Source: Synergistaceae bacterium
Lineage (GTDB): Bacteria; Synergistota; Synergistia; Synergistales; Aminobacteriaceae
Assembly (NCBI GenBank): GCA_018436725.1
Contig: JAHDKT010000048.1
Coordinates: 1-37,435 of the forward strand
Reading direction: 5' to 3'
Length of the DNA stretch: 37,435 nt
Part shown: positions 23,440-31,808 of the stretch, in pieces
Layout of the letters: every line of letters begins with the position of its first letter
Position numbering within the stretch: the first letter of the stretch is position 1
Translations under genes and position numbers: made by a program
The notes under the pieces: model-generated
The model's input: the letters and a program-made list of their open reading frames with translations, nothing else
What the model was told of the DNA's origin: nothing
Database searches by the model: none

Positions 23440-26204
23440 TCCGCTTCCTTTTCTACGGCGTCCGCCAGAGTCTCAAGTTCGACCTTCGCCTCGTCCGTGT
23501 CGAAATTGTCGAGATACTCCGCAGCTCTCCCGGCGATAGTCGTCAATGGCGCGGGAAGCGCCATGTTCCGCAGTTCATGCAGCTTCTCCAACGCCCATGG
23601 TACATTTTCGTCCACGGCTGCGGCGATCTCCCGCGCCAGCTTCGCCGCCCTCTCCGGTGCGAAGCTCGCCTTCGGCTCGCTCCGGACGAGCATCTCCGTT
23701 TCGGCTTCCGGGTGCGGAAAAAGTCGCTGCAAGGAACCGCGGAGCACAAGCAAACGATCCTCCATCTCCGCAAGAAGGTTCGTCGCGTCCTTTCTTCCCG
23801 TCTTGAGCGAGCGTTCAAGCTCCGCGGCCACCCTGGAAAGATCGTCCGCCCTCAGGTTCGCGGCCACGCCCTTGATTGTATGCGCATACCGCGCGGCTTC
23901 GACGCTCTTGTCGGAGCGAAGAAGATCGGCGATCTCCCGCGCGGCGTCGAGGTATTTATCCCGGAACTGCGCCAACAGCTTTCTATAGAGCGGACGATTG
24001 CCCGAAACCTTCGCCAAACCCGATTTCACATTGATTCCGGGGACTCCCTTCAACGGCAGACCACTCCGGTTCAGTCCCTCTTCGAGTATCTTCGACAACG
24101 GTACGAAGTTCTCCGGCAGAGCGCGTGCGCCGGGTCGTATCCAATGAAGCAGCGTGCGAAGAAGCAGCGAAGGGTCGATGGGCTTGGTGATGTGGTCGTT
24201 CATACCGGCGTCGAGACTCTTCTCCCTGTCGCCCGCCAATGCATGGGCGGTCATGGCGATGATCGGCAGCTCCGCGACGTCCGTTTTTTTCAGCCTTCGT
24301 ATTTCCCGCGTAGCCGTGAAGCCGTCCATTTCCGGCATTTGAATATCCATGAAGACGAGATCGTACGACGAACGGTCGACCGCCGCGACCGCTTCGATTC
24401 CGTTGGTTACCACGTCGACCGCCATGCCGGCCTTTTCGAGCAGCTCGACGGCGATCTGCCGGTTGATCTCGTTATCTTCGGCGAGCAAGATACGCGCTCC
24501 CCGGATGCGGTTCATTCCCTCGGGTTCATTACTTTCCGGCGCCGGAGACGTACTCTTGAAACGAGCGCCATGTCCGAATACTCCCATTATAGTATCGAAA
24601 AGCACCGACTGGTTGACCGGCTTCATCAGGAACGCGTCCGCTCCCGCTTCTTCGGCGCTCCATCGGATCTCGTCCTGGCCGTACGCCGTGATCATGATGA
24701 TACGCGGAACGGAGGAGAGGGCGGGGCAGGATCGTATCTGCGCCACGCTCTCGACGCCGTTCATTCCGCTCATTTTCCAGTCCATCAACACCAGTTGGTA
24801 AGAATCTCCCCGTGCGGAAGCCGCCTTCAGCTCTTCAAGCGCGGCCTCTCCCGACTGAACGGCGGTCACCCGGAAGGAGAACGACTCCAAACTTTTCGTA
24901 AACAGCGTGCGCGCCGTCGCATTGTCGTCGACCACCAACGTCCGTATGCCTCGAAGATCCACCGCCGGAACATAGCGTTCGCGAACATCCTCTTTTCCTC
25001 GCCCCAACGAAACCGTGAAAATAAAGGCGCTGCCCATCCCCGGTTCGCTCTCCGCACGGATATCCCCCCGCATCATCTCCGTCAGACGTTTGCAGATGGC
25101 GAGGCCTAAACCGGTTCCTCCGTACTTTCGAGTGTGCGAACCGTCCGCCTGGCTGAAGGATTGAAAGAGACGGATCCGCTGTTCTTCGGTGAGACCGATG
25201 CCGCTGTCCTTCACCGTGCAGCGCAGCACGACCGTTTCTTCGTCTTGTCGTTCGATTTCGACGCCGACGACGATCTCGCCCTTCTCCGTGAACTTGACGG
25301 CGTTGTTGACCAGGTTGATGAATATCTGCCCCAGCCGGAGCGGGTCGCCTATCAAGGCGTCCGGGACGTCCGGCCGGACGTTGAAAAACAGCTCGAGTCC
25401 TTTCTCCTCGGCCTTGATGGCCACGATATTCGCAAGATTGGAAAGCACCTCGTCGAGCGAGAAGGGGATGCGCTCCATTTCCATCTTTCCCGCTTCAATC
25501 TTGGAAAAATCGAGAATATCGTTGATGAGCCCCAGAAGAGTATGCGCGGCGGCCTGAATCTTGGAGACGTAGTCGTGCTGTTTCGCGGTCAGTTCGGTCA
25601 GCAGCGCGAGGTGACTCATGCCGATGATCGCGTTCATCGGCGTGCGAATCTCGTGGCTCATGCGGGCCAGAAAGTCGCTTTTCGCCTTGTTGGCTCCGTC
25701 CGCCTCCTTCCGTGCGGCATCGAGATCCTCCATGATGTTGAGCATCGCCCTGCGCGCCTTGCTCAGCTCTTCGACCTGCTCTTGAAGCTCCCGATTGGCG
25801 CTTTCCCTTTGTTCGAACGACGATTTGAGCTGGGCGGCCATGGAGTTGAAGGCCTCCGCGAAATCGCCCATAAAACTGACGTGCTGCTCGTAGTCTCCAT
25901 TGGCGATCTGCTGCGTAGTCCATGTCAGATGGCGCAAGCTCGCCTGCAAGCTCTTGATGGAGGAGGCGATTGCAAGCTTGCTGTCGGGAGGGGAAAAATC
26001 CAATCGCCCCTTGGAAAGGGCGAAGACCGCCTCCGTCGCGGTCGCGTACTCTCCGAGGAACGCGTTGATGTACCCGTAGACTTGCTTCAGCTCGTCGTCG
26101 GGGTGTTCCGGCGGCAAGAAGAGCGGCTTCGGGGCGCCTCCCTTGAGGAGAAGAGAGAACGCTTCGCTTATCTTATCGAGGGCGGCCGGATCGACGAGCA
26201 GCAT
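23436..26204 (-). CDS. Soluble hybrid histidine kinase (HisKA-HATPase-REC-REC-Hpt)
   Basis: A 922-residue multi-step phosphorelay kinase without a membrane segment. The N-terminus (about 1-130) is helical with a HAMP-like stretch, then a coiled coil to about 170. HisKA has His184 in [13 protein letters not shown], followed by the N box [21 protein letters not shown] and [10 protein letters not shown] of the ATPase domain (to about 400). Receiver one has Asp475 in [13 protein letters not shown] and receiver two Asp620 in [13 protein letters not shown]. The Hpt domain carries His775 in [12 protein letters not shown]. Lacking its own sensor, it probably receives its signal from the V4R protein and the Cache-PAS protein encoded immediately upstream. 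It starts at ATG 26204, three bases after the V4R stop. Confidence 0.92.
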   Translation of the reverse strand: MLLVDPAALDKISEAFSLLLKGGAPKPLFLPPEHPDDELKQVYGYINAFLGEYATATEAVFALSKGRLDFSPPDSKLAIASSIKSLQASLRHLTWTTQQIANGDYEQHVSFMGDFAEAFNSMAAQLKSSFEQRESANRELQEQVEELSKARRAMLNIMEDLDAARKEADGANKAKSDFLARMSHEIRTPMNAIIGMSHLALLTELTAKQHDYVSKIQAAAHTLLGLINDILDFSKIEAGKMEMERIPFSLDEVLSNLANIVAIKAEEKGLELFFNVRPDVPDALIGDPLRLGQIFINLVNNAVKFTEKGEIVVGVEIERQDEETVVLRCTVKDSGIGLTEEQRIRLFQSFSQADGSHTRKYGGTGLGLAICKRLTEMMRGDIRAESEPGMGSAFIFTVSLGRGKEDVRERYVPAVDLRGIRTLVVDDNATARTLFTKSLESFSFRVTAVQSGEAALEELKAASARGDSYQLVLMDWKMSGMNGVESVAQIRSCPALSSVPRIIMITAYGQDEIRWSAEEAGADAFLMKPVNQSVLFDTIMGVFGHGARFKSTSPAPESNEPEGMNRIRGARILLAEDNEINRQIAVELLEKAGMAVDVVTNGIEAVAAVDRSSYDLVFMDIQMPEMDGFTATREIRRLKKTDVAELPIIAMTAHALAGDREKSLDAGMNDHITKPIDPSLLLRTLLHWIRPGARALPENFVPLSKILEEGLNRSGLPLKGVPGINVKSGLAKVSGNRPLYRKLLAQFRDKYLDAAREIADLLRSDKSVEAARYAHTIKGVAANLRADDLSRVAAELERSLKTGRKDATNLLAEMEDRLLVLRGSLQRLFPHPEAETEMLVRSEPKASFAPERAAKLAREIAAAVDENVPWALEKLHELRNMALPAPLTTIAGRAAEYLDNFDTDEAKVELETLADAVEKEAE

Positions 26205-26207
26205 GAT

Positions 26208-26741
26208 TCATTCCGCGGACAGTTGATCGACGGTGAAGCGGCAGACGCGGTCTCCCGAGCACCAGCAATCCACTTCTTTCGCGGCGAACTTTCCGCCGGC
26301 GTACTCGCCAAGCAGGCCGCCGAGAAAGCCTTCGTCGTATACGCAGACGGTCTCGTCGCACACGGGAAGTCCGGAGCAGTCCAAATCCTCCGCCACGGTC
26401 AGGATGAAACGCATGTTTTGCAGATCCGCTTCCTCGATCTGCAGTATGCCCACTTTCAACGTCTCCAGAAGCTCCTTGGTCCGCTTGACGAACGTGTTGA
26501 AATCCCACGACTTGTCGATGAACGCCTTGCAGAATTCGCGCCCCGCCATCTCGCCGGCCTTGCGGAAAATGTCGTCGGCGGCCTCGACCCCGTACCGCTG
26601 GATCATCACGTCGCGGAGAGTGAACTGCATCAGTCGATAGACGCTCAGATCCATCTGGTTGCCGAGGTTCGGACGCCCTTCGCCGATGTCGCCTATCATT
26701 CCCCAGTGGAACATCTGCTCGCTTCTTTCTTCCTTGAACAT
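26208..26741 (-). CDS. V4R-domain (4-vinyl reductase-type) sensor protein
   Basis: A 177-residue protein. Its C-terminal half has the V4R pattern: a Cys pair in LPVCDETVCVYDEGFLGGLL, then AAKEVDCWCSGDRVCRFTV, the cysteine-rich end that binds metal or a small ligand in this family. The N-terminal half is helical. V4R domains are small-molecule-binding modules related to bacteriochlorophyll 4-vinyl reductase subunits and often accompany signalling proteins. It starts at ATG 26741 with GGAGGAGG eight bases upstream; the longer frame from TTG 26774 has no ribosome site. It lies between the membrane sensor and the soluble kinase, in an operon, so it may be the ligand-binding adaptor. Confidence 0.8.
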   Translation of the reverse strand: MFKEERSEQMFHWGMIGDIGEGRPNLGNQMDLSVYRLMQFTLRDVMIQRYGVEAADDIFRKAGEMAGREFCKAFIDKSWDFNTFVKRTKELLETLKVGILQIEEADLQNMRFILTVAEDLDCSGLPVCDETVCVYDEGFLGGLLGEYAGGKFAAKEVDCWCSGDRVCRFTVDQLSAE

Positions 26742-26784
26742 GCCGATCTCCTCCTCCGCAACGAAACTCTTCAAAGCGCGTCGG

Positions 26785-28656
26785 CTACTCCGCGATTTTG
26801 TACTTCGGAGCGTCCCCCTGTGCGATCAGGAAGTCGTTCACTTCTTTCTTGAGTTGCATCATGCGCTCCTCGCGTCCGACCACGAGACGGCTGAAGCGCT
26901 CCAGCTCTTCGAGATTGGCGCGTACCTCCCGCTCTATAGTCTTCCGCTCCGTGATGTCTTCCACGGTCGCGATCACGCCGGAGGAGGGCCTCCCCGACTC
27001 GAGCGGATTGAACGCGGCGCGCATGTAGAATGTCCTGCCTCCCGTGACGGACGTAAACTCCCCTTCGTAGACGGAGGGTTCTCCCGCGAGCGCGGCCTCG
27101 ATTCTTTCGCGCACCTCCGGCGTACTCCGGCGAAGGGCGTCGAAACCGATCAACGTCTCCCGCGTCGCGCCCATGATCTCCATATACCTCTGGTTGCAGT
27201 CCGTTACGACGCCCTCGCGGTCGAAGCGCGCCAACCCCAACGGCGATTTCTCGAATATTACTCTGTGGCGCATCTCGCTCTCGCGCAGCGCGGCTTCCGC
27301 TTTTTTCGCCTCGGTGATATCTTCGAGAGTGGCGATGACGCCCGTGGGGTTCTTGCCAGGCTCGATCGGATTGAACACGACCCGGAGATAGAGCGTCCTG
27401 CCTCCGTTGACCGAGGTGTATTCGTTCTCGTACACCGAAGGCTCCCCCTCGAGCGCGATACGTATCTTTTCCCGCATCTCCGGCGAACTCCGGCGGGCCG
27501 TGTTGAATCCTATCAGCCTCTCCCTCGTCGAGCCCATAAGCTCGACGAACTTGTCGTTGCAGTCCAGAATTTCGCCGTCGTCGCTGAAGCGGATCATGCC
27601 CAGCGGGGACTTTTCGAAAATGATCCTGTGCCGCATTTCGCTCTCGCGTATTTGCGCCTCCTGCGTCCTGACGATTTCCGTGAGCACCGAGGAAAAGACG
27701 ATGATCAGAATGACGCTCACGAGCCCCACGCCTATCGAGACCAGCAACAGCATCTTTTGAATGGCGCGCGTCGCGCTCGACACGTCCTTCTCCCGGGCGA
27801 CGGCTGCGAAGATCCATCCCGTTGCGTCGGAGCGCACGCTGTTCAGAATATGCTTTTCGCCGTCGATCGTCGCGCTGAAGAGCGCGTACGGCTCGAACAT
27901 CCGTTCGAATCCTTCTATACCGAGTTCGGAGACGCTTTTCAAATCGCTCTCCGGAAACGCCAGATCCGTCAGCGCGATACCGGATTTATGGATCATCATG
28001 ACCCGGCCGCTCTCGGCGATCACTTTTCTGGCGAGCAGTATCGCCAGCCTGCGCATGGAGATGTCGATCGCCACAACGCCGTAAGAATCTCCGTCCATGT
28101 TCTTGAAACTCCGAACAATTCGCACCACGATTTCCCCGGTGGACAGCTCAAGATACGGCTCCATTTCGACGACTCTTCCCGCCCCGTGCATCCCCTTCGC
28201 GTACCACTGCTGCGCCCGGGGATCGAAATCCGACGCGACGTCCGCCCCGGGCCATTGCACGTACTCCGCATTCTCGGTCGCCATGCATACACGAAGCGTT
28301 CCGGGGTGGTACATCGCATAATATTCGAATAGTTCGTATATTCCACGTTCACTCCCTCCTTTACTCGAAGGAGGCGTTTCATTTCCCTTGCCGGACGTCG
28401 CATATCTCCGAATATCGGAATCCTCCCCTCTTACAACGGGAGCCCCTGCGAGCTGATCGATGTCGTTGCGCACTTCGTCGTAAAAAAAATCGGTCATAGC
28501 AGCGAGGGTACGCATTTGCCGCCGGGCGTGGGATTCAAAATTCCGTTTTGACTCCTCCATGGAATATATACTCGCCGCACGGCCGACGAGGAGAACAGCA
28601 ATAAAAATAATCGTCATAAAGCCGATATTCATTCTAAATTTTAGCGATTTAAACAT
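26785..28656 (-). CDS. Membrane sensor with dCache and two PAS domains, no kinase domain
   Basis: A 623-residue protein. TM1 is at about 9-31, an extracellular dCache domain (32-300; FDPRAQQWYAKGM is typical) follows, TM2 is at 302-325, then two PAS-PAC units (338-458 and 459-579) and a coiled C-terminal tail. It stops where a kinase or cyclase would normally begin. The PAS units are direct copies. The start at ATG 28656 has GGAGGAG about ten bases before it; a longer frame to 28743 has no ribosome site. It is the first gene of the operon with V4R, hybrid kinase and HD-GYP genes. It could pass signals by contact to the soluble kinase. The upstream region to 28866 is strongly AT-rich and holds no gene I can support. 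Confidence 0.88.
   Translation of the reverse strand: MFKSLKFRMNIGFMTIIFIAVLLVGRAASIYSMEESKRNFESHARRQMRTLAAMTDFFYDEVRNDIDQLAGAPVVRGEDSDIRRYATSGKGNETPPSSKGGSERGIYELFEYYAMYHPGTLRVCMATENAEYVQWPGADVASDFDPRAQQWYAKGMHGAGRVVEMEPYLELSTGEIVVRIVRSFKNMDGDSYGVVAIDISMRRLAILLARKVIAESGRVMMIHKSGIALTDLAFPESDLKSVSELGIEGFERMFEPYALFSATIDGEKHILNSVRSDATGWIFAAVAREKDVSSATRAIQKMLLLVSIGVGLVSVILIIVFSSVLTEIVRTQEAQIRESEMRHRIIFEKSPLGMIRFSDDGEILDCNDKFVELMGSTRERLIGFNTARRSSPEMREKIRIALEGEPSVYENEYTSVNGGRTLYLRVVFNPIEPGKNPTGVIATLEDITEAKKAEAALRESEMRHRVIFEKSPLGLARFDREGVVTDCNQRYMEIMGATRETLIGFDALRRSTPEVRERIEAALAGEPSVYEGEFTSVTGGRTFYMRAAFNPLESGRPSSGVIATVEDITERKTIEREVRANLEELERFSRLVVGREERMMQLKKEVNDFLIAQGDAPKYKIAE
26920..27645 (-). repeat. 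Tandem duplication of a 121-residue PAS-PAC unit
   Basis: Two adjacent 363-base units (27283-27645 and 26920-27282) encode PAS domains both beginning ESEMRHR and both containing EGEPSVYE- or AGEPSVYE-like and GGRT stretches. My hand alignment gives 76 identities in 121 positions without gaps. This is an internal gene duplication with moderate divergence. Confidence 0.9.
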
Positions 28657-28866
28657 AACGTAATATCTCCTCCGAAATCGGAAGCTTGAAAACAGGAGAA
28701 CCTTGAGAATTTTCCTACAAAAAAATTTTAATATTACACTCATAAAAAAATAACAAATACCACTCTTTATAAATAAAATTAAGAGCGTTTTGCTTTTCAG
28801 CGCATGATATCATAACAGAAAAAGCCGAACAAAATAGGTGTAAGGTCTCCTACGAGAAAAGCCTGC

Positions 28867-28906
28867 AAAAAAACGGCCCCCTCACGATCCGTCGTGTCGG
28901 GGGCCG
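28867..28906 (-). terminator. Intrinsic terminator after grdA
   Basis: On the minus strand CGGCCCCC (28906-28899) pairs with GGGGGCCG (28881-28874), with an inner CACGA/TCGTG stem, and seven T residues follow (28873-28867). It lies ten bases after the grdA stop codon. Confidence 0.9.
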
Positions 28907-28915
28907 CCCGCACTC

Positions 28916-29392
28916 CTAAAGCGAGTGCGTACTGAACTGGTCCCGAATGCCTTTCACGGCCGCCGCAAGGGCGTCGGGGTCGAGAACCATCTCCATCATA
29001 CCGATCTGCTCTTCCCAGGCGGCAGGATCGCATTCGTCGCGAATTTCACTGTCGAAAACATGGTACACGGGGAGTCCCAACGAGACTCCCGCGAGAGGGC
29101 CTGCATAGGTCGGATCGCCGTTGCTCACGGTCTCGGCGTAGATCTCCGCGCCTTCGGCGTCGGAAGAACCGAGGATGACGACAACGTTTTCAGCTCCGAA
29201 CTTCTCGGCAGCGTCCTTGATACGCTGCTGATTCTGCAGGTCCATCGCTCCGGCGGCGGTTCAGACGAAGCACTCCGTCACGGAGAATTCGATGGAAGCG
29301 CCGCTCGCCTTCAGACACGCCTCCATGGCGGGGCCGGGGACGCCGTCCCGCTCACCGAGGAGAAGCAGTTTCTTGCCTGTCAGTTTGCCCAT
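28916..29392 (-). CDS. grdA: Glycine/sarcosine/betaine reductase component A, selenoprotein
   Basis: A 158-residue GrdA read through an in-frame UGA (29263-29261) as selenocysteine, residue 44. The N-terminus MGKLTGKKLLLLGERDG and VPGPAMEACLKASGA lead to the TECFV-U-TAAGAMDL active site, followed by the family-typical GAENVVVILGSSDAEGAE, DPTYAGPLAGVSLGLPVYHV and EEQIGMMEMVLD. Both halves match GrdA and the total length is the family's usual one, so the UGA is recoded and not a mutation. GrdA's Cys41/Sec44 pair carries the carboxymethyl-selenoether intermediate and is recycled by thioredoxin. AAAGGAGG precedes ATG 29392. No grdB, grdE, grdC/D or thioredoxin genes are nearby, so the gene is transcribed alone between two terminators. 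An automated caller would truncate it at Met46 (start 29245...29257 region). Confidence 0.95.
29208..29228 (-). promoter_or_regulatory. Candidate SECIS-like hairpin in grdA
   Basis: On the minus transcript GCAGCGT and ACGCTGC pair perfectly around the loop ATCAAGG, 32 bases after the UGA. Bacterial SECIS elements are stem-loops shortly after the recoded UGA, but usually nearer than this; another fold closer to the codon may be the real one. Confidence 0.35.
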
Positions 29393-29475
29393 TTTTCCAC
29401 CTCCTTTCTACGCTACAGGGTACAGGGAAAAGAAGATTTCGTCCAGAGCCCCGGGAACGAACGGCGCGAAGGAGG

Positions 29476-29515
29476 AAAAAAAGCGACGTCCAGCCCGGAT
29501 GGGCTGGACGCCGCT
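29476..29515 (-). terminator. Intrinsic terminator after the CheX-like gene
   Basis: On the minus strand AGCGGCGTCCAGCCC (29515-29501) pairs with GGGCTGGACGTCGCT (29496-29482) with one G-U pair and a four-base loop, and a T-run ends at 29476. It separates the regulator pair from grdA. Confidence 0.92.
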
Positions 29516-29541
29516 ATGTCGCCGTGCCTCGGCGCGCCGGT

Positions 29542-30432
29542 TTACCGCGGAGGATCGATGCAGAGACCCGCCCACAGAATCCCCTTGGGGAGCAGGAGAG
29601 GAAGCAGCGCGTCGGGGCGTCCGAGCGGAAGCGACGATATGCTCTCCACATGCTCCTGCGGCCGCATGTCCAGCTCGATCCCCTCGTCGGAACAGTTCAC
29701 CGTGAACAGTCCGTCGGCGAGGTTCAGAAACTCGCCGACCGCCGCCTCGGCCATCTCGTCGAACGAATCGATTTCGAAAGCGGTGAAACGCCGCGCGAGG
29801 TCGACGAACACGTCGTCCTCGGCTGCGATGAAGACCGAAATGCGATGGTCGCCCTTCATACGCTGGACGAATCCTCGCAAGCTCTTGTAGCTCTCCTCCA
29901 CTAGAGGGTCGATGGCGGCGCCCGGGTCGACGAAGCGGATGACGCTCCTCATGAAGACGGTGGCCCAGCTCTTGACTACGGCCTTGCCCGCTCCCGGCTG
30001 TCCGACGAGAATGGAGGAGACCACGCCTTCGACGTCGTTCGCCTTGACCGCCTCGTATCCCTCTTCGGAGAGCCCCGCGTTCTTGCGGTACTTTTCGAGC
30101 ACGAGGAGAAACCCGTCGTGCGAAAGGATTCCGTCCTGGACGAGGATCTGTCCGAGGAGCACATGTTCGCTTTTTTGAGCCGAGATGATTGATTCGAGCT
30201 GGTCTACGGAGAGGTACCCCTTCTCTATGGCGAGTTCGCCGAAACGACGGTCGGCCTTTTTTTGCGCCTCGTTGATCTCGACGACTTGATCCGGGGTCAT
30301 GTACCCCTGCGCGAGCGCGAGCATCCCGATAAGGGGGCGGACCTCGCCGAGGCGCCCCAGAGCGCTCGAAAGGGCGCTGGCGGTGACGAAGCCCTCCTGA
30401 AGAAGAAACTGCCCGAAAAGCCTTGAGAACAC
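29542..30432 (-). CDS. CheX/CheC-like phosphatase-domain protein with N-terminal MshEN-like repeats
   Basis: A 296-residue protein with two parts. Residues 1-120 contain four helical repeats of the LGQILVQDGILS type (LFGQFLLQEGFVT, LIGMLALAQGYMT, RFGELAIEKGYLS, LLGQILVQDGILS), resembling the MshEN/type II secretion N-terminal modules, which in some proteins bind cyclic di-GMP. Residues 135-290 resemble CheX: EMAEAAVGEFLNLADGLFTVN includes the E-x2-N motif (Glu234, Asn237) used to dephosphorylate CheY. It starts at GTG 30432, sharing one base with the TAG of the response regulator (TAGTG), with AAGGGGAG eight bases upstream. The pairing suggests it dephosphorylates that regulator; the repeat domain may add a second-messenger input. 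Confidence 0.78.
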   Translation of the reverse strand: MFSRLFGQFLLQEGFVTASALSSALGRLGEVRPLIGMLALAQGYMTPDQVVEINEAQKKADRRFGELAIEKGYLSVDQLESIISAQKSEHVLLGQILVQDGILSHDGFLLVLEKYRKNAGLSEEGYEAVKANDVEGVVSSILVGQPGAGKAVVKSWATVFMRSVIRFVDPGAAIDPLVEESYKSLRGFVQRMKGDHRISVFIAAEDDVFVDLARRFTAFEIDSFDEMAEAAVGEFLNLADGLFTVNCSDEGIELDMRPQEHVESISSLPLGRPDALLPLLLPKGILWAGLCIDPPR

Positions 30433-30812
30433 TACTCCCACTCCCCTTCCAGAATACGACGTATCAGCTTGAGCACGATCTCCCTCTCGAAAGGCTTTTG
30501 AATGAAATCCGACGCACCCGAGTCGATGGCCATTTTCAGGTTCTTTGTGGTTCCCGTGGACGACGCCATGACGACGCGGGCCGACGGATCGTGCGCTCGT
30601 ATCTCCGTAAGAGCCTGAATACCCGTCTTGCCCGGCATGACGATGTCCATGAAGACGATATCGGGACGGTGCAGGCGGTACATCTCCACGGCCTGATTTC
30701 CGTCGACGGCCTCGAAGATCGTCCCAACGAGACTGTCGCTCAAAATATGACGGAGCATTTTTCGAACCACTGTAGAATCGTCGCAGAGAAGCGCTGTGTA
30801 TTTTTTTTCCAC
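30432..30812 (-). CDS. CheY-like single-domain response regulator
   Basis: A 126-residue receiver. The acidic pair is Asp11-Asp12 in LLCDDSTVV, the phospho-acceptor Asp56 in IVFMDIVMPGKTG, then VVMASSTGTTKN and the switch Lys in IQKPF. It has no output domain. I prefer the GTG at 30812: GGGGAGGG lies nine bases upstream and the protein then has the normal CheY start; the ATG at 30833 is an alternative giving 133 residues. It is coupled to the CheX-like gene through a TAGTG overlap. No kinase is encoded with it, so its phosphodonor is elsewhere. Confidence 0.9.
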   Translation of the reverse strand: MEKKYTALLCDDSTVVRKMLRHILSDSLVGTIFEAVDGNQAVEMYRLHRPDIVFMDIVMPGKTGIQALTEIRAHDPSARVVMASSTGTTKNLKMAIDSGASDFIQKPFEREIVLKLIRRILEGEWE

Positions 30813-30865
30813 GGAAAGAAGCCCTCCCCACATGGAGTTCCCTCACCCAAGAACTCTTTTGAAGA

Positions 30866-30874
30866 ATTATAGCA
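30866..30874 (-). promoter_or_regulatory. Extended -10 promoter of the CheY/CheX pair
   Basis: The minus strand reads TGCTATAAT (30874-30866), a perfect extended -10 (TGn-TATAAT), about 55 bases before the regulator start. The -35 region is poor, as is common with extended -10 promoters. Confidence 0.6.
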
Positions 30875-31042
30875 TGAAGCGTTTAATGGAAGAAGATGGA
30901 TGACGAAATTTATTCACCATAAAAACGTCGAACATTCATAATAAGTCATTGCATTTTTATCGTGCAAATTCCTGAGCGAGCAATGAAACCCTTCGTTCGC
31001 GGTGAATTCGGATCGAGAGTCACACAGGACGGGACGGAAGCA

Positions 31043-31071
31043 TTGACAAATGCAGGCGGGGGTACTAGCAT
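31043..31071 (+). promoter_or_regulatory. Promoter of the 2-oxoacid:ferredoxin oxidoreductase operon
   Basis: Perfect TTGACA (31043-31048) and TAGCAT (31066-31071) are separated by 17 bases. The predicted start of transcription is about 75 bases before the P-loop gene. Confidence 0.7.
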
Positions 31072-31151
31072 CCTATTTGAAACGTCTTTATTTCACAGTT
31101 TATATATAAATAGATAATATTCGGATATCAAGTACCGGAGGAGGCGATGGC

Positions 31152-31808
31152 GTGCGCAACACGGTCTTTCTTGGACCTTCCGGCGGGGGCAAGTCGGAGA
31201 TCTCCGTCAACATGGCGCTGCAAGCGGCTGAAAACCGCGGCCTCGCCGTTCATTTTTTCGACATGGACCAGACCAAGCCGCTCTTCCGCTCCCGGACCTG
31301 CCGCGAACTCTTGGAGCGCTCCGGCGTCGTCTTTCACTCGGGAGCGGAATTCCTCGACTCCCCGGTCATCCCCGACGCCGTCGCCGACTTTTTGCGAAAC
31401 CCCGACTGCCGCTGCATCCTCGACGTGGGGGGCAACCTCGCCGGGGCGAGGCCGCTCGGCCGGCTCGACGCCCTGCGCGAAGCCGACGCCGCCGCGTTCT
31501 ACGTGATCAACATCTTTCGCCCGTTTTCCGACGAGCAGAGCCTCCGCGAAGACATGGAGCGCATCGTCGCCTCCGCCCGCATCCCCGCTCCGCGCGTGGT
31601 GAGCAATCCGAACCTGGGACGGGAGACGACGCTCGACGACGTCCTTGAAGGACACCACAGACTGCTTCCGATGCTGGAACGCCTCGGCGCCCCGCTCGAC
31701 CGTCTCTGCGTCCGCCTCCCTCTTCTGGAGTCCGTGCGCCCTCTCGTCGACTGTCCCGTCGCGGGCATCGCCCTTCATCTTGACGGGAGGGAGGTGAAAT
31801 CACGGTGA
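31152..31808 (+). CDS. P-loop NTPase leading the oxidoreductase operon
   Basis: A 218-residue cytoplasmic protein. The Walker A motif GPSGGGKS is at 8-15, directly after the first beta strand, and VHFFDMDQTKPLF resembles the second conserved strand of the ParA/MinD/CobB-like (SIMIBI) class; a candidate Walker B is CILDVGGN. I cannot name the family. The start GTG 31152 has GGAGGAGG seven bases upstream. Its TGA overlaps the GTG of the ferredoxin gene as GTGA, so the two are translationally coupled. This points to a role in assembly, cofactor loading or regulation of the enzyme, not in transport or cell division, but no function is proven. Confidence 0.8.
   Translation: MRNTVFLGPSGGGKSEISVNMALQAAENRGLAVHFFDMDQTKPLFRSRTCRELLERSGVVFHSGAEFLDSPVIPDAVADFLRNPDCRCILDVGGNLAGARPLGRLDALREADAAAFYVINIFRPFSDEQSLREDMERIVASARIPAPRVVSNPNLGRETTLDDVLEGHHRLLPMLERLGAPLDRLCVRLPLLESVRPLVDCPVAGIALHLDGREVKSR

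Larger units (their letters stand above)
30813..31151. other. Divergent intergenic region with two promoters
   Basis: This 339-base gap is AT-rich and holds an extended -10 promoter for the CheY-like gene and a -35/-10 pair for the oxidoreductase operon. I see no gene, RNA gene or clear operator in it. Confidence 0.7.

Noticed and set aside
28740..28866. A small gene or promoter in the AT-rich stretch before the Cache-PAS gene
   Set aside because: I found no ribosome site with a plausible frame and no -35/-10 pair of acceptable quality.
29261..29263. The UGA in grdA as an inactivating stop (pseudogene)
   Set aside because: Both sides match GrdA without frameshift, the codon sits at the known C-x2-U position and the total length is normal, so recoding explains it better.
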